The position numbers and the translations under genes are program-made. Shown piece by piece: positions 8,754 through 17,813 of a DNA stretch of 64,000 nucleotides (positions are counted from its first letter, which is position 1; each line of letters begins with the position of its first letter). The DNA is taken from NCBI RefSeq assembly GCF_014171575.1, contig NZ_CP050453.1, positions 3,906,001 through 3,970,000 on the forward strand. Direction: 5' to 3'. Below the pieces are notes generated by a model, which was given only the letters and a program-made list of their open reading frames with translations, ran no database searches and was not told the DNA's origin. The stretch is from Microbacterium sp. Se63.02b. GTDB taxonomy: Bacteria > Actinomycetota > Actinomycetes > Actinomycetales > Microbacteriaceae.

Positions 8754-9158
8754 ATGCGCTTCATCATCCGCGTCGTCGTCAACGCCTTCGCTCTGTGGGT
8801 CGTCACGCTGATCCCCGCCCTGCAGGTCACGATCACGGCCTTCCCTCCCGGCGAGACCCTGCAGCTCGTGCTGACGCTGCTCGCCGTGGCCGCGATCTTC
8901 GCGCTCGTGAACACGATCATCGGCACCGTCGTCAAGATCGTGGCGTTCCCGCTCTACATCATCACGTTCGGGCTCATCGGCTTCCTGATCAACGGCTTCC
9001 TGCTGTGGCTGACCGCGTGGATCACGAGCGGTTTCGGATGGGGACTCGCGGTCGGCGACTTCTGGTGGGGAGTTCTCGCCGCGCTCATCATCTCGGTCAT
9101 CAACGGCATCTTCGGGTTCATCCTGCGTCCGCAGAGCAAGAAGTCCCGCCGCGACTGA
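8754..9158 (+). CDS. phage-holin-family (YvlD-type) membrane protein
   Basis: 134-residue integral membrane protein with about four hydrophobic segments: FIIRVVVNAFALWVVTLIPA, a central pair around LLAVAAIFALVNTIIG and IITFGLIGFLINGFLLWL, and a final GVLAALIISVINGIFGFIL. It ends with a basic tail (KKSRRD). This matches the phage holin 4 superfamily (YvlD), which is widespread in chromosomes and usually not phage-linked; no phage genes are near. Function is unknown, perhaps membrane-stress related. Confidence 0.8.
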   Translation: MRFIIRVVVNAFALWVVTLIPALQVTITAFPPGETLQLVLTLLAVAAIFALVNTIIGTVVKIVAFPLYIITFGLIGFLINGFLLWLTAWITSGFGWGLAVGDFWWGVLAALIISVINGIFGFILRPQSKKSRRD

Positions 9159-9172
9159 CCCGACCATTGTGG

Positions 9173-10449
9173 TCATCCCGTCCGCTCCGCGTGGAACTCG
9201 GTGCGCTCGACGTCGACCGCTTCGCCGAGTTCTGCCCAGTACGCGTCGAGCGCCTCGGCGCGCGGATCCGGCGACGCATCCACCATCTCCGCGGTCTCGA
9301 TGTACGTCTCGAGCGCGTGCGCCTGGAGCTTCAGGTCTTCGACGCCCGCTCGCGGATCGCCGACCCGCGACGCGGTGAAGCTGTCACCTGACCCCGTGCC
9401 CGCCGCCGACCCACCTCCCGCGAGCGCGGAGACGACATCGTCGGTGTGCCGGAGCTGAACGAGCGTCTGGTCGTCGCCGATCGTCGGCTCCTGCGGGCTT
9501 CCGCGGTCAGCTGCATCGTCACCTCGTACGGGCTCTCCATCGCCAGATGCGCGGCGATCATCCCGCCCTGCGAGTACGCGACGACGTCGACCCGCGCGCC
9601 GCCCTCCGCCCCCGCGGCCTCGAGCGCATCCAGCGTCGCCTCGTAGGACGCCGACTCCCGCCCCTGATACAGCTCGACGTTGGACTTCATGTCCCACGGC
9701 TCCTCCTCTCCGCCCGCCACGGCGCGGAGTCTCGGGTCCCCGTGACGTAGGCCACATAACGAGGCGCACCGTCGCGCATCGTGTACTTCTCGACGGCCAC
9801 CTGCGCGTCGGATGACGGGATCCGCCGCAGTGCTCCGGCAAGGCTCTGCGGCGCTTCGGGGTCGATGTCTTCACCGCCGTCACCCGCACCGGGTCGGCCG
9901 ATCCGTGCAGCGTCATGCCGGGAACCAGCTTTCCAGCCCCGGAGGTCACCCCCACGAGCGCCCCGGCCAGGAACAGCGGCGGCAGCAACCCCCGGCGTCG
10001 AACTGCTCGCCCAGCCCATCGAAACGCCGTTCCTCCCATCCCGCCACCAGATAGTCCGCCATGTCGGCGACCCTTCCGTCGGCCGCCACGAGTCGGTCGG
10101 CACGGGCGCTGGCGGCATCTGCTGCGGCCGCGTCGGTCAGGGCGAGCGCTTCCGCTCTGGCGCGCAGCTCGACCACCTCGAACGCGTCGGCCATCAGCAT
10201 CACCCCGGTGCAGGCGCTGTCGAGTTCGGTGCGCAGCGCCTCGAGGTGCTCGTCGCTCCGCTGCAACGCCGAGGCATCGAGGTGCGGGCAGGCGGTCTGT
10301 TGCGCTGCGGCGGCACGGAGCGCGCGACCCACCGCATCACGAGCCTCCTCGTACTGCGCCGTCACCGCCCGCATCCGTGCTCCGACGTCGCGCAACTGCC
10401 CGGTGTCGACAGCGATGGCCCCTCCGTGATCGATCTCCAGTGCGCTCAT
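9173..10449 (-). CDS. WXG-like helical domain plus alpha/beta hydrolase (frameshifted)
   Basis: Reconstructed from several frames starting at MSALEIDHGGAIAVDTG. Residues 1-150 are an all-helical WXG100-like region (DVGARMRAVTAQYEEARDAV, then a coiled coil); next comes one membrane segment (PPLFLAGALVGVTSGAG), then an extracytoplasmic alpha/beta-hydrolase-like domain with nucleophile elbow VVAYSQGGMIAAHLA. The C-terminus (DVERTEFHAERTG) ends at 9173. Frames change near 9985, 9880, 9735 and 9495. The start overlaps the stop of the small upstream gene (ATGA). Substrate unknown; the layout resembles type VII-linked lipase-like proteins, but no secretion machinery is visible. Confidence 0.6.
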
Positions 10450-10707
10450 CCCCTGCCTCCCGCACTCGATTCCCACGCACGCACGTTCAGCCTCCCGAAC
10501 TCGGCGCCGGTGTCGTCGCGCATCCGGACGAGCAGCGCATGCAGTGCGCGGAACCCCTCGGATCGCCAGTCGGCCTCGTCGACGAGCCGCACCAGCAGCG
10601 CCTGCCTCCTCGACGGTCGACAGCGCCGCCATGATCTCGCGATGGATGACGAGGCGGGCCCAGAGGTCGTCGGAGGCGACGATGTGATCTCGTGCGACGG
10701 GGTGCAT
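10446..10707 (-). CDS. small hypothetical protein, partner of the hydrolase gene (frameshifted)
   Basis: About 87 residues, starting MHPVARDHIVASDDLWARLV and continuing after a frame change near 10605 as LVRLVDEADWRSEGFRALHA to WESSAGGRG. It is mostly helical with Trp residues (SDDLW, ADWRSEG, RAWES), reminiscent of small WXG-type partners, although no WXG triplet is present. It ends in an ATGA overlap with the downstream WXG-like/hydrolase gene, so the two form one translational unit. Family not recognised. Confidence 0.5.
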
Positions 10708-10863
10708 GGCTTCAGGTTCCCGGATCGTGACGTTCGCGGGCGCGATGCTCCCCTCGGAAACACACGAGCAGTGCAGAGCCGACGTGCGGATCTGCGTGTG
10801 CAGAAAAGGCCCGCGCTCCCGCGCGCGCTGTGCAGGAACGCCCGAGGCGGGCAGAATGTACCT

Positions 10864-11403
10864 GTGACGTCCCCGGTTCCCTTCCGCGTGATCTTCGTGT
10901 GCACGGGGAACATCTGCCGGTCCCCCATGGCCGAGGTCGTCTTCCGCGACCTGGCGGAGAAGCAGGGCCTCGGCCAGCGCATCGTCTCGCGCAGCGCAGG
11001 AACGGGAGACTGGCACCTCGGTGAGCGCGCCGACCACCGCACGATCGACTCGCTCGCGCGCCGTGGGTACGACGGCTCGCAGCACCGCGCGCGGCAGTTC
11101 ACGGCGGCGACCTTCGCCGAGAACGACCTCGTGGTCGCCCTCGACCGCACCCACGAGCGCATCCTCCGCGAGTGGGCCCACGACGAGGACGAAGAGGGCA
11201 AGGTCACCCTCCTGCTCGCTTTCGACCCGAACGCGTCGACACACGATGTCCCCGATCCGTACTACGCGGGCGCGGAGATGTTCGATTCGGTGCTCGGTAT
11301 GATTGAGACGGCGACTCGGGGCCTGTTCCGCCAGCTCGAACCCGCTCTTCGTCTCCCCCGCACGCCCCGGACCTTCGGGGCCCCATCAGGAGGACTCCCC
11401 TGA
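10864..11403 (+). CDS. low molecular weight protein-tyrosine phosphatase
   Basis: 179 residues from GTG 10864. The N-terminal active-site loop VCTGNICRSPMAEVV matches the C-X4-C-R-S signature, and the general-acid Asp lies in DVPDPYYAG. It removes phosphate from tyrosine, in bacteria often on BY-kinases or related regulators. Its stop overlaps the predicted CTG start of purB, so it appears co-transcribed with purB. The C-terminal tail after LEPALRLPRTP is about 20 residues longer than usual, and its sequence also carries the purB ribosome-binding site. Confidence 0.88.
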   Translation: MTSPVPFRVIFVCTGNICRSPMAEVVFRDLAEKQGLGQRIVSRSAGTGDWHLGERADHRTIDSLARRGYDGSQHRARQFTAATFAENDLVVALDRTHERILREWAHDEDEEGKVTLLLAFDPNASTHDVPDPYYAGAEMFDSVLGMIETATRGLFRQLEPALRLPRTPRTFGAPSGGLP

Positions 11404-12782
11404 CTTTCCAGCCCTCGCTCCCGCCGCAGCCGCTCAGCCCTCTCGACGGTCGCTATCGCGGCGCCGTCGCAGGTCTCGCCGACTTCCTCTCCGAGGCGGG
11501 CCTGAACCGCGCACGCGTCGAGGTCGAGGTGGAGTGGCTCATCGCCCTCACCGACCGCTCGCTGTTCGAGACGACTCCGCTGTCCGACGCCAACAAGGAG
11601 CGTCTGCGCGCGCTGTACCGCGACTTCGGACAGGCCGAGATCGACTGGCTCGCCGAGAAGGAGGCCGTCACCCAGCACGATGTGAAGGCCATCGAGTACC
11701 TCGTGCGCGACCGGCTCTCCACGCTCGACCTCGACGCCATCGCCGAGCTCACGCACTTCGCGTGCACGAGCGAGGACATCAACTCCGCGGCCTACGCCCT
11801 GACCGTCAAGCGCGCCGTCGAGGAGGTCTGGCTCCCGGCCCTCGACACCGTGATCTCGAAGCTCCGCGAACTCGCGGTCGAGCACGCCGACGCCGCCATG
11901 CTCTCCCGCACGCACGGCCAGCCCGCGACGCCCTCGACGATGGGCAAGGAGCTCGCGGTCTTCGCGTGGCGCCTCGAGCGCGTGCGCTCCCAGATCGCGG
12001 CATCCGAGTACCTCGCCAAGTTCTCCGGCGCGACCGGCACGTGGTCGGCGCATCTCGCAGCCGACCCCGACGCCGACTGGCCGACCATCGCCCGCGAGTA
12101 CATCGAGGGCCTCGGCCTCGGGTTCAACATCCTCACCACGCAGATCGAGTCGCACGACTGGCAGGTCGAGCTGTACGACCGCGTGCGTCACGCCGGCGGC
12201 ATCCTGCACAACCTCGCCACCGACATCTGGACCTACATCTCGCTCGGCTACTTCGCGCAGATCCCTGTCGCCGGTGCCACCGGTTCGTCGACGATGCCGC
12301 ACAAGATCAACCCCATCCGGTTCGAGAACGCCGAGGCCAACCTCGAGATCTCGGGCGCGCTGCTCGCCTCGCTCGGCCAGACGCTCGTCACCAGCCGGAT
12401 GCAGCGCGACCTCACCGACTCCACGACGCAGCGCAACATCGGCGTGGCGTTCGGCCACTCGCTGCTCGCCCTCGACAACCTGCGCCGCGGGTTGAATGCG
12501 ATCTCCCTCTCCCGCGATGTGCTGCTCGCCGACCTCGACGTGAACTGGGAGGTGCTTGCCGAGGCCATCCAGACCGTCATCCGCGCCGAGGTCGTCGCCG
12601 GCCGTTCGACGATCACCGACCCGTACGCGCTCCTCAAGGAGCTGACACGCGGACACCGGGTGGGCGCCACCGACCTCGCCACCTTCGTCGAGCAGCTCGA
12701 GATCGGGGACGCCGCCAAGCAGCGCCTGCTGGCGTTGACCCCTGCGACGTACACCGGCATCGCGGAGCGCCTCGCCCACTAG
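11400..12782 (+). CDS. purB: adenylosuccinate lyase
   Basis: 460-residue PurB of the fumarase/aspartase superfamily. It cleaves SAICAR to AICAR and adenylosuccinate to AMP in purine synthesis. The signature loop GATGSSTMPHKINP and the N-terminal PLSPLDGRY are intact. No ATG, GTG or TTG fits the N-terminus; the best start is CTG at 11400, which overlaps the previous stop (CTGA) and lies six bases after a strong AGGAGG at 11388-11393. Either a true CTG start or a base error at the first codon is possible. Confidence 0.93.
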   Translation: MTFQPSLPPQPLSPLDGRYRGAVAGLADFLSEAGLNRARVEVEVEWLIALTDRSLFETTPLSDANKERLRALYRDFGQAEIDWLAEKEAVTQHDVKAIEYLVRDRLSTLDLDAIAELTHFACTSEDINSAAYALTVKRAVEEVWLPALDTVISKLRELAVEHADAAMLSRTHGQPATPSTMGKELAVFAWRLERVRSQIAASEYLAKFSGATGTWSAHLAADPDADWPTIAREYIEGLGLGFNILTTQIESHDWQVELYDRVRHAGGILHNLATDIWTYISLGYFAQIPVAGATGSSTMPHKINPIRFENAEANLEISGALLASLGQTLVTSRMQRDLTDSTTQRNIGVAFGHSLLALDNLRRGLNAISLSRDVLLADLDVNWEVLAEAIQTVIRAEVVAGRSTITDPYALLKELTRGHRVGATDLATFVEQLEIGDAAKQRLLALTPATYTGIAERLAH

Positions 12783-12804
12783 CGAGACGCCCCGTTCCGG
12801 CCCG

Positions 12805-14130
12805 TCAGCCCCGACGGATCGCCTCCGTGAGCACGCGGCCCTCGGCGGCGGCCGGCGCGTCCATGCCCAGCAGAGCGGCGATCGTCGGTGCGATGTCGAC
12901 ATGCCGCGGGGCATGAGCGACGTGGTTCGGACGCACCCCGGAGCCGGCGAGCACGAGCACGGTCTGCCTGGTGCGCGAGACCCCGTGCACGCCGGACACG
13001 CCGTCCGACGGGGCGGCGCCGAGACTCCAGCCCTCGTCGGGCTCGATCACCAGCTCGCCGTACTTCGCCGACATGTGCATCGCCTGCTGTTCGACCTCGT
13101 CGTACACGGCGGAGATGTGCGGCATCGCGGAGACCGCCGCATCGATGGCCGCCGCGGCCGTCGGATCACCCGCCGCTTCGCCGACGAGATGCAGCGACCC
13201 GACGCCGCCCACGACGATCACCGCGTCGGTCTCGGGGCGTGGCGACTGCCCCGCGGTGAGCAGCTCGGCCTGATAGCCGGCGCCGGAGATCGTCGAGAGC
13301 AGTTCGTCGCGCATACCCTGCGTGAACGTCTCCATGCCGTGGTCACCGGTCACCACGAACGCCGTTCGGCCGAAGATCCCGGCGTCCTTGGTCGCCTGCA
13401 CGAGACGGCCGATCTGCGCATCGACCTCGGCTACGGCCGCCGGCATACCCGGAGCGTCCTTTCCGTCGGCATGACCGAGGGCATCGAGCCGATCGCAGTA
13501 CACCGCGATGAGGTCCGGGACGCCGGACATCTGCACGGCCGCCCCCGCGCTCATCACGGGGCGGCCCTCGATCACGGCGACCGCGTCATCGGTGCGCCGT
13601 GCGCAGTCCCCGCCCGGCTGCGTGTACAGCCCCTGGGGATCGCCGAACGCGGTTCCGTGGTTCTGCACGATGAACCACTGCGAGGACAGCACCGTCCCAC
13701 CCTGCTCCCTGATCGACTCCGCGATGGTCGGCACCGCCAGGTCACGCTGCTGGGCCACCGCCACGCCCGTTGCCGGGTCGTAGAAGTAGGCCGCGTTGTC
13801 GTGGGTCTCCGGCCAGGCGCCCGTCGCGATCGATGACCAGGATGGGTTCGTGATGGAGGTCATCACTCCGGTCGACTCGCTGATCGCACCGCGCGTCGCG
13901 AGCGCGCGGAGGTTCGGCATCGCGTCGCCGGCGAGATAGTCGGGGTCGAAGCCGTCCAGGGCGATGAGCACCACGTGATCGGCCAACGGAGGCCGCTCGC
14001 CCCGGTCACCGCCCGCCATCGCGGCCGCCGGAGCCGCGCCGACCGTGGCGCCCGCAGCCAGGGCCACCGTGGCGAGCAGGCCGAGACCCCCTGCCGCACG
14101 CGTCCTGCTCCTCGTCGTGAACCCGCTCAT
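12805..14130 (-). CDS. exported alkaline phosphatase/phosphodiesterase family protein
   Basis: 441 residues from ATG 14130, preceded by GGAGAGG. A signal peptide (basic start SRTRAAGG, hydrophobic LGLLATVALAAGATVGA, AAA-type cleavage region) is followed by a type I phosphodiesterase/nucleotide pyrophosphatase domain. Metal and nucleophile motifs are present: VLIALDGFDPDYL, TSITNPSWSS (Thr nucleophile), HADG, VVTGDHGME and GVHG. It should hydrolyse phosphate esters outside the membrane. It is divergent from a second exported phosphoesterase, suggesting a phosphate-acquisition pair. Confidence 0.85.
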   Translation of the reverse strand: MSGFTTRSRTRAAGGLGLLATVALAAGATVGAAPAAAMAGGDRGERPPLADHVVLIALDGFDPDYLAGDAMPNLRALATRGAISESTGVMTSITNPSWSSIATGAWPETHDNAAYFYDPATGVAVAQQRDLAVPTIAESIREQGGTVLSSQWFIVQNHGTAFGDPQGLYTQPGGDCARRTDDAVAVIEGRPVMSAGAAVQMSGVPDLIAVYCDRLDALGHADGKDAPGMPAAVAEVDAQIGRLVQATKDAGIFGRTAFVVTGDHGMETFTQGMRDELLSTISGAGYQAELLTAGQSPRPETDAVIVVGGVGSLHLVGEAAGDPTAAAAIDAAVSAMPHISAVYDEVEQQAMHMSAKYGELVIEPDEGWSLGAAPSDGVSGVHGVSRTRQTVLVLAGSGVRPNHVAHAPRHVDIAPTIAALLGMDAPAAAEGRVLTEAIRRG

Positions 14131-14422
14131 GCTGCCTCTCCTCACGTCGCACGCCCGACGCCTCTCGTCGACCGACTGCGTACGACGGTGTCGACATCCG
14201 GCGGGAAGGATCAAGGCACGGGCGGCCGGGTGCAAGAGATCGCCCATCCGCTCACGCCTGCTGAGTGATTCCGGCAGGATGGGCGACCCGTCAGATGATC
14301 GGTTTCTTGCGAGCCGAGCCGCCGGGGTGTCGATCCCTCGCATTCCGCCGTGCTCACGGGACATGGCGGTCGCCGTCTCGATTGGGTGCTGCAGGAACGC
14401 CCACGACGAGGAGGAGCGGACA

Positions 14423-16642
14423 GTGGAGCACACAACACCGAACAGACCCGTGACAGAGACGCCGCTGACCAGGCGAGGATTCCTCGGTGTGACGACCGCG
14501 GGCATCGCCCTCGGAGCGGCCGCGGGCTGGGGCCCCTGGCCGGGTGGCGAGATGGCGTCCGCATCGACGGAAGAGACCTCGGAGGGCGCTCTGCGCTTCG
14601 CCGTCCTCACCGACACCCACGCCAACGAGGACGAGTCGGCTCGGATGACCAACCTGCGCCGGGTCTTCGCCGCGATCGAGGCGGAAGATCCGCAATTCGT
14701 GCTGCACTGCGGCGACATCACGGACTACGGCAGCGACGACGCGTTCGAGGCCTACCGCGACCTCATACCCGCGGCGCTCTGGAGCCGTCTCCGGCACGTG
14801 CCGGGCAACCACGAGATCCGCTGGGACACGAGTGCCCGCCGGCGGTTCCAGCACTGGTTGGGCCCCACGAGCTACGGCTTCGACGCCGGTGGCGTGCATT
14901 TCATGGCGCTCGATCCGACGCAGCTGCTGCAGGAGCCCGGTCTCTTCGCCGACGACCTCGCAGCCCTGAAGGAGGAGCTGAGCGAGGTGAAGGACCGGCC
15001 GTCGATTCTGTTCCTGCACTATCCGCTCGGCGGCGCCAACTACTACGTGAATGACACGGATGCGCTGCTGCGCACGATCGCACCGTTCCCGGTGCGCGGC
15101 ATCTTCGCCGGGCACCGCCACCTCAACGAGGTGGATCGCTTCAACGGCCTCACCCAGGTGACCACCAACGCCGCCAGGCAGGGCCCCTTCTACCTCCGCG
15201 TCACCGAGCGGCGGGGCCAGCAGGGGCGTGCACTGCACGTCGAGCACGTGACCCTCGGCACGACCGACGCCGACGTTCCGACCGTCGAGTCGCTCGCCGA
15301 GATCCCGCTGGAGGCGCCGTCGAGGCGCACCGAGGCGATCCGCATCGCCCCGCGCCCCGGCGACACCGAGATCGCCCTCACCGCGGTGCCGGACCGTACC
15401 GCCGTCTCGGTCGAGGCGCGCCTGCACCCGCAAGCCGTGTTCGGCGCGCGGGACGAGACCGCGTGGATCCCCCTCGTGGCCCGCGGCCGTTCCTGGCACG
15501 GTGCGGTCGACCGCACCGGGGTCGCCGCCGGCGCACAGCGGGTGCAGGTGCGGGCCGTCGACGCCTCCGGCATGCGCCGAGAAGAGTGGGCGGAGGTCGA
15601 GCTCCCCGGTTCCACGCGCGCTCGCCTCGCGTGGGAGCTCGACATCGGCGGACAACTCCAGGGAGCGCTGGCGGTCAACGGCACGACAGTGGTCGCATGC
15701 TCCACGTCGGGTCGTGTCACAGCGGTGGATGCGTCGAGACGGGGCAGAGTCAGACCCCTCTGGACCGCCGACGCCGGAGCCGTGCATCGGGGCGCCGCGT
15801 TCACGCCCGACGGCAACCGAGTCGTCGTGCCCGGCGCGGACGGCCGTCTGCTGGCGCTCGACGCGCGCTCCGGTCATGCGGTGTGGACCAGCCACTTCGA
15901 CAAGCCCGTCCTCACCACGCCGCTCGTGGCCGGGACCGATGGCGACGACGGCCGCATCCTCATTTCGGCCGAGGACACGCTGCGGTGCCTCGACCTGGAC
16001 GGTGCGACCCTGTGGGAGGCTCCGGTGCCCGTGCGCACCGCGGGCCGCGCGGCCTGCGACGGCGATCGCGTGTACGTCGGAGCCGGCGACGGACGCGGGT
16101 ACGCCTACGACCTGCGCACCGGCGCCGTGCTCTGGTCGGTCCTCACGACCGACCGTCCCGACCGGTACCGACAGCTCATCTACGGCCCGTGGGACGACTG
16201 GGTCGAGGTGCTCCCGACGGGCGCCGTGGTCTTCAGCACCGTCGTCGACGCCATCGCCGTCGACCCGCGCACCGGGGAGGAGATCTGGCGCTCACCCGGA
16301 AGCTACATCTTCGCCCCGAGCCTGCCGCTTGCCGACGGCGGGCTGCTGCTCACCTCCGAATGGGGCGTGGTCACCGTCGTGGACCAAGCCACGGGGGCCA
16401 CACGGTGGAGTGCCCAGGCGGTCCCGCGTGTCGTCAACGCCGGGCCGGTCATCGATCCGCGCACGGGTGCGGCGTGGTTGGTGTCGGTCGGAGGGCTGCT
16501 CGCCGAGGTGCGTCCCACCGATGGGGTCGTGACGATCGATCGGCAGCTGTTCACCGCGAACACGTTCTCGACGCCGGTGATGGCAGCCGACAAGCTCGTC
16601 GTCGCAGCGCAGGACGGTGTCCTGCGCGCCTTCACCGTATAA
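14423..16642 (+). CDS. Tat-exported metallophosphoesterase with PQQ-like beta-propeller
   Basis: 739 residues from GTG 14423, after an AGGAGG-type site. Twin-arginine signal TRRGFLGVTTAGIALGAAAG. Calcineurin-like phosphoesterase domain (about 50-290) with metal motifs AVLTDTHANEDE, LHCGDITDYGSDD, PGNHEIRW and AGHRH. A linker region (about 290-410) leads to a C-terminal PQQ-type beta-propeller (about 410-739), with repeats such as LLALDARSGHAVW, AYDLRTGAVLW and AVDPRTGEEIWRSPG. The fusion suggests a surface phosphoesterase carrying a binding or scaffold propeller; the ligand is unknown. Confidence 0.85.
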   Translation: MEHTTPNRPVTETPLTRRGFLGVTTAGIALGAAAGWGPWPGGEMASASTEETSEGALRFAVLTDTHANEDESARMTNLRRVFAAIEAEDPQFVLHCGDITDYGSDDAFEAYRDLIPAALWSRLRHVPGNHEIRWDTSARRRFQHWLGPTSYGFDAGGVHFMALDPTQLLQEPGLFADDLAALKEELSEVKDRPSILFLHYPLGGANYYVNDTDALLRTIAPFPVRGIFAGHRHLNEVDRFNGLTQVTTNAARQGPFYLRVTERRGQQGRALHVEHVTLGTTDADVPTVESLAEIPLEAPSRRTEAIRIAPRPGDTEIALTAVPDRTAVSVEARLHPQAVFGARDETAWIPLVARGRSWHGAVDRTGVAAGAQRVQVRAVDASGMRREEWAEVELPGSTRARLAWELDIGGQLQGALAVNGTTVVACSTSGRVTAVDASRRGRVRPLWTADAGAVHRGAAFTPDGNRVVVPGADGRLLALDARSGHAVWTSHFDKPVLTTPLVAGTDGDDGRILISAEDTLRCLDLDGATLWEAPVPVRTAGRAACDGDRVYVGAGDGRGYAYDLRTGAVLWSVLTTDRPDRYRQLIYGPWDDWVEVLPTGAVVFSTVVDAIAVDPRTGEEIWRSPGSYIFAPSLPLADGGLLLTSEWGVVTVVDQATGATRWSAQAVPRVVNAGPVIDPRTGAAWLVSVGGLLAEVRPTDGVVTIDRQLFTANTFSTPVMAADKLVVAAQDGVLRAFTV

Positions 16643-17642
16643 GCGGCGCGGCCATGCTGTGCGGCTCCACCGCGGCGACTTCGCGGAGGAGACCCGCACG
16701 CTTGACCGACCGCAATGCGACCGCCACATCGGCGTGCTGGAGTCCGGGGAGACCGCCGATCGTCGCGGAGATGAACTCGTACAGCGCGGCATCCGACGCG
16801 AGCGCCACCTCACCGCACAGATTCCGGTCGCCCGTGGTGGCCGAGATCATCAGCATGGACGGGTGCTGCGCCAGCATCTCGCCCGCCCGACCGAGCTGCG
16901 TCGGATTCACGCTCAACGAGATGAAGGCGTTCACGGCCAAGCCGACTGTCTCGGGGTCGACGACGGCTCGCATGCGCAGAGCTCCCGATCCGAGCATCGC
17001 CTCTGCGCGACGCCGCACGGTGACGGCACTCGCGTCGCAGCGGTCGGCCAACTGCTGCCAGCCGAGGCGTCCGTCGCCCGCGAGCGCATCGGCGATCCGC
17101 TCGTCGAGGGCGTCCAGACGAACCGGCTCGCCGGGCAGGGGGTCCCGCCACGGATCGAGCCGCTGCGACCGCAGCTGCGACGCGATCTCCTCGGACAGCA
17201 GCGCAGGCAGCCAGCTGTGCGGCGTGGCGAAGCGGCGCACGACCTGGTTGCTCCAGACCGCCAGCACGCCATCGAGCGAGGGCAGCTGCTCGAGCGTGAT
17301 GGCGAGCAGGTGATCGTTGGATGTGTAGTTGATCTCGGCGATGCAGTCGACGCTTCCCGTGACGAGCTTGACCGAGCCGCACTCCGGCCAGGCGGCCAGC
17401 CGCTGCGCCGACCGGTTGCCGTCGCCGGGGCGGCATCGCAGCCGCACGAACAGAGAGCGCGAGCGCGCGGTGGCCTCGCCGTCGAGCACGCCGATCACGC
17501 GGACGGCGCCCTCGCGGATCAGCCGGGCCACCCGGCGTGACGCCGTTGCCTCGGAGGTGAACACCGCATCGCTGATCTGGGCGTTGGTGGCGCGCGGGTT
17601 GGCCAGCAGCGCCCCGACGATGCGGCGGTCGAGATCATCCAC
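16632..17642 (-). CDS. Lrp/AsnC family regulator with two HTH units
   Basis: About 336 residues from GTG 17642 (SVDDLDRRIVGALLANPRAT). Two tandem AsnC-type units are visible: an HTH at NAQISDAVFTSEATASRRVARL with an effector domain to about 170, and a second HTH at GWQQLADRCDASAVTVRRR with its own effector domain. An ATG at 17693 would add 17 residues but overlaps a plus-strand promoter, so the GTG is preferred. The gene is divergent from the sugar operon starting at 17814 and is its likely regulator. Its end overlaps the metallophosphoesterase end by 11 bp. Confidence 0.8.
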   Translation of the reverse strand: MDDLDRRIVGALLANPRATNAQISDAVFTSEATASRRVARLIREGAVRVIGVLDGEATARSRSLFVRLRCRPGDGNRSAQRLAAWPECGSVKLVTGSVDCIAEINYTSNDHLLAITLEQLPSLDGVLAVWSNQVVRRFATPHSWLPALLSEEIASQLRSQRLDPWRDPLPGEPVRLDALDERIADALAGDGRLGWQQLADRCDASAVTVRRRAEAMLGSGALRMRAVVDPETVGLAVNAFISLSVNPTQLGRAGEMLAQHPSMLMISATTGDRNLCGEVALASDAALYEFISATIGGLPGLQHADVAVALRSVKRAGLLREVAAVEPHSMAAPLIR

Positions 17643-17687
17643 GGATCGTACGATACCTTCACTATGACCGTTCCAGAAGACGATTCT

Positions 17688-17717
17688 TTGCATCGATCTG
17701 AACAATCTCACTAGAAT
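17688..17717 (+). promoter_or_regulatory. sigma-70-type promoter of the sugar/GH89 operon
   Basis: TTGCAT (17688-17693) and TAGAAT (17712-17717) are separated by 18 bases and stand about 100 bp before the substrate-binding-protein gene. The stretch is AT-rich compared with its surroundings. A regulator site is probably nearby, but I could not define one. Confidence 0.5.
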
Positions 17718-17813
17718 CGCTCGCTTCACGGGAGGATCGCACCACTGCCGCGGCACCGCCGCCTCGGCGTTTCTCCCCCCGGCGCGCTGCGCCATGACCC
17801 GAGGAGTGTTGAC

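Noticed and set aside
8754..9158. Prophage remnant suggested by the holin-family protein
   Set aside because: YvlD-type holin-family proteins are common chromosomal genes and no other phage genes are nearby.
14131..14422. PHO box in the divergent gap between the two phosphoesterases
   Set aside because: No pair of direct repeats resembling actinobacterial PHO boxes could be found.
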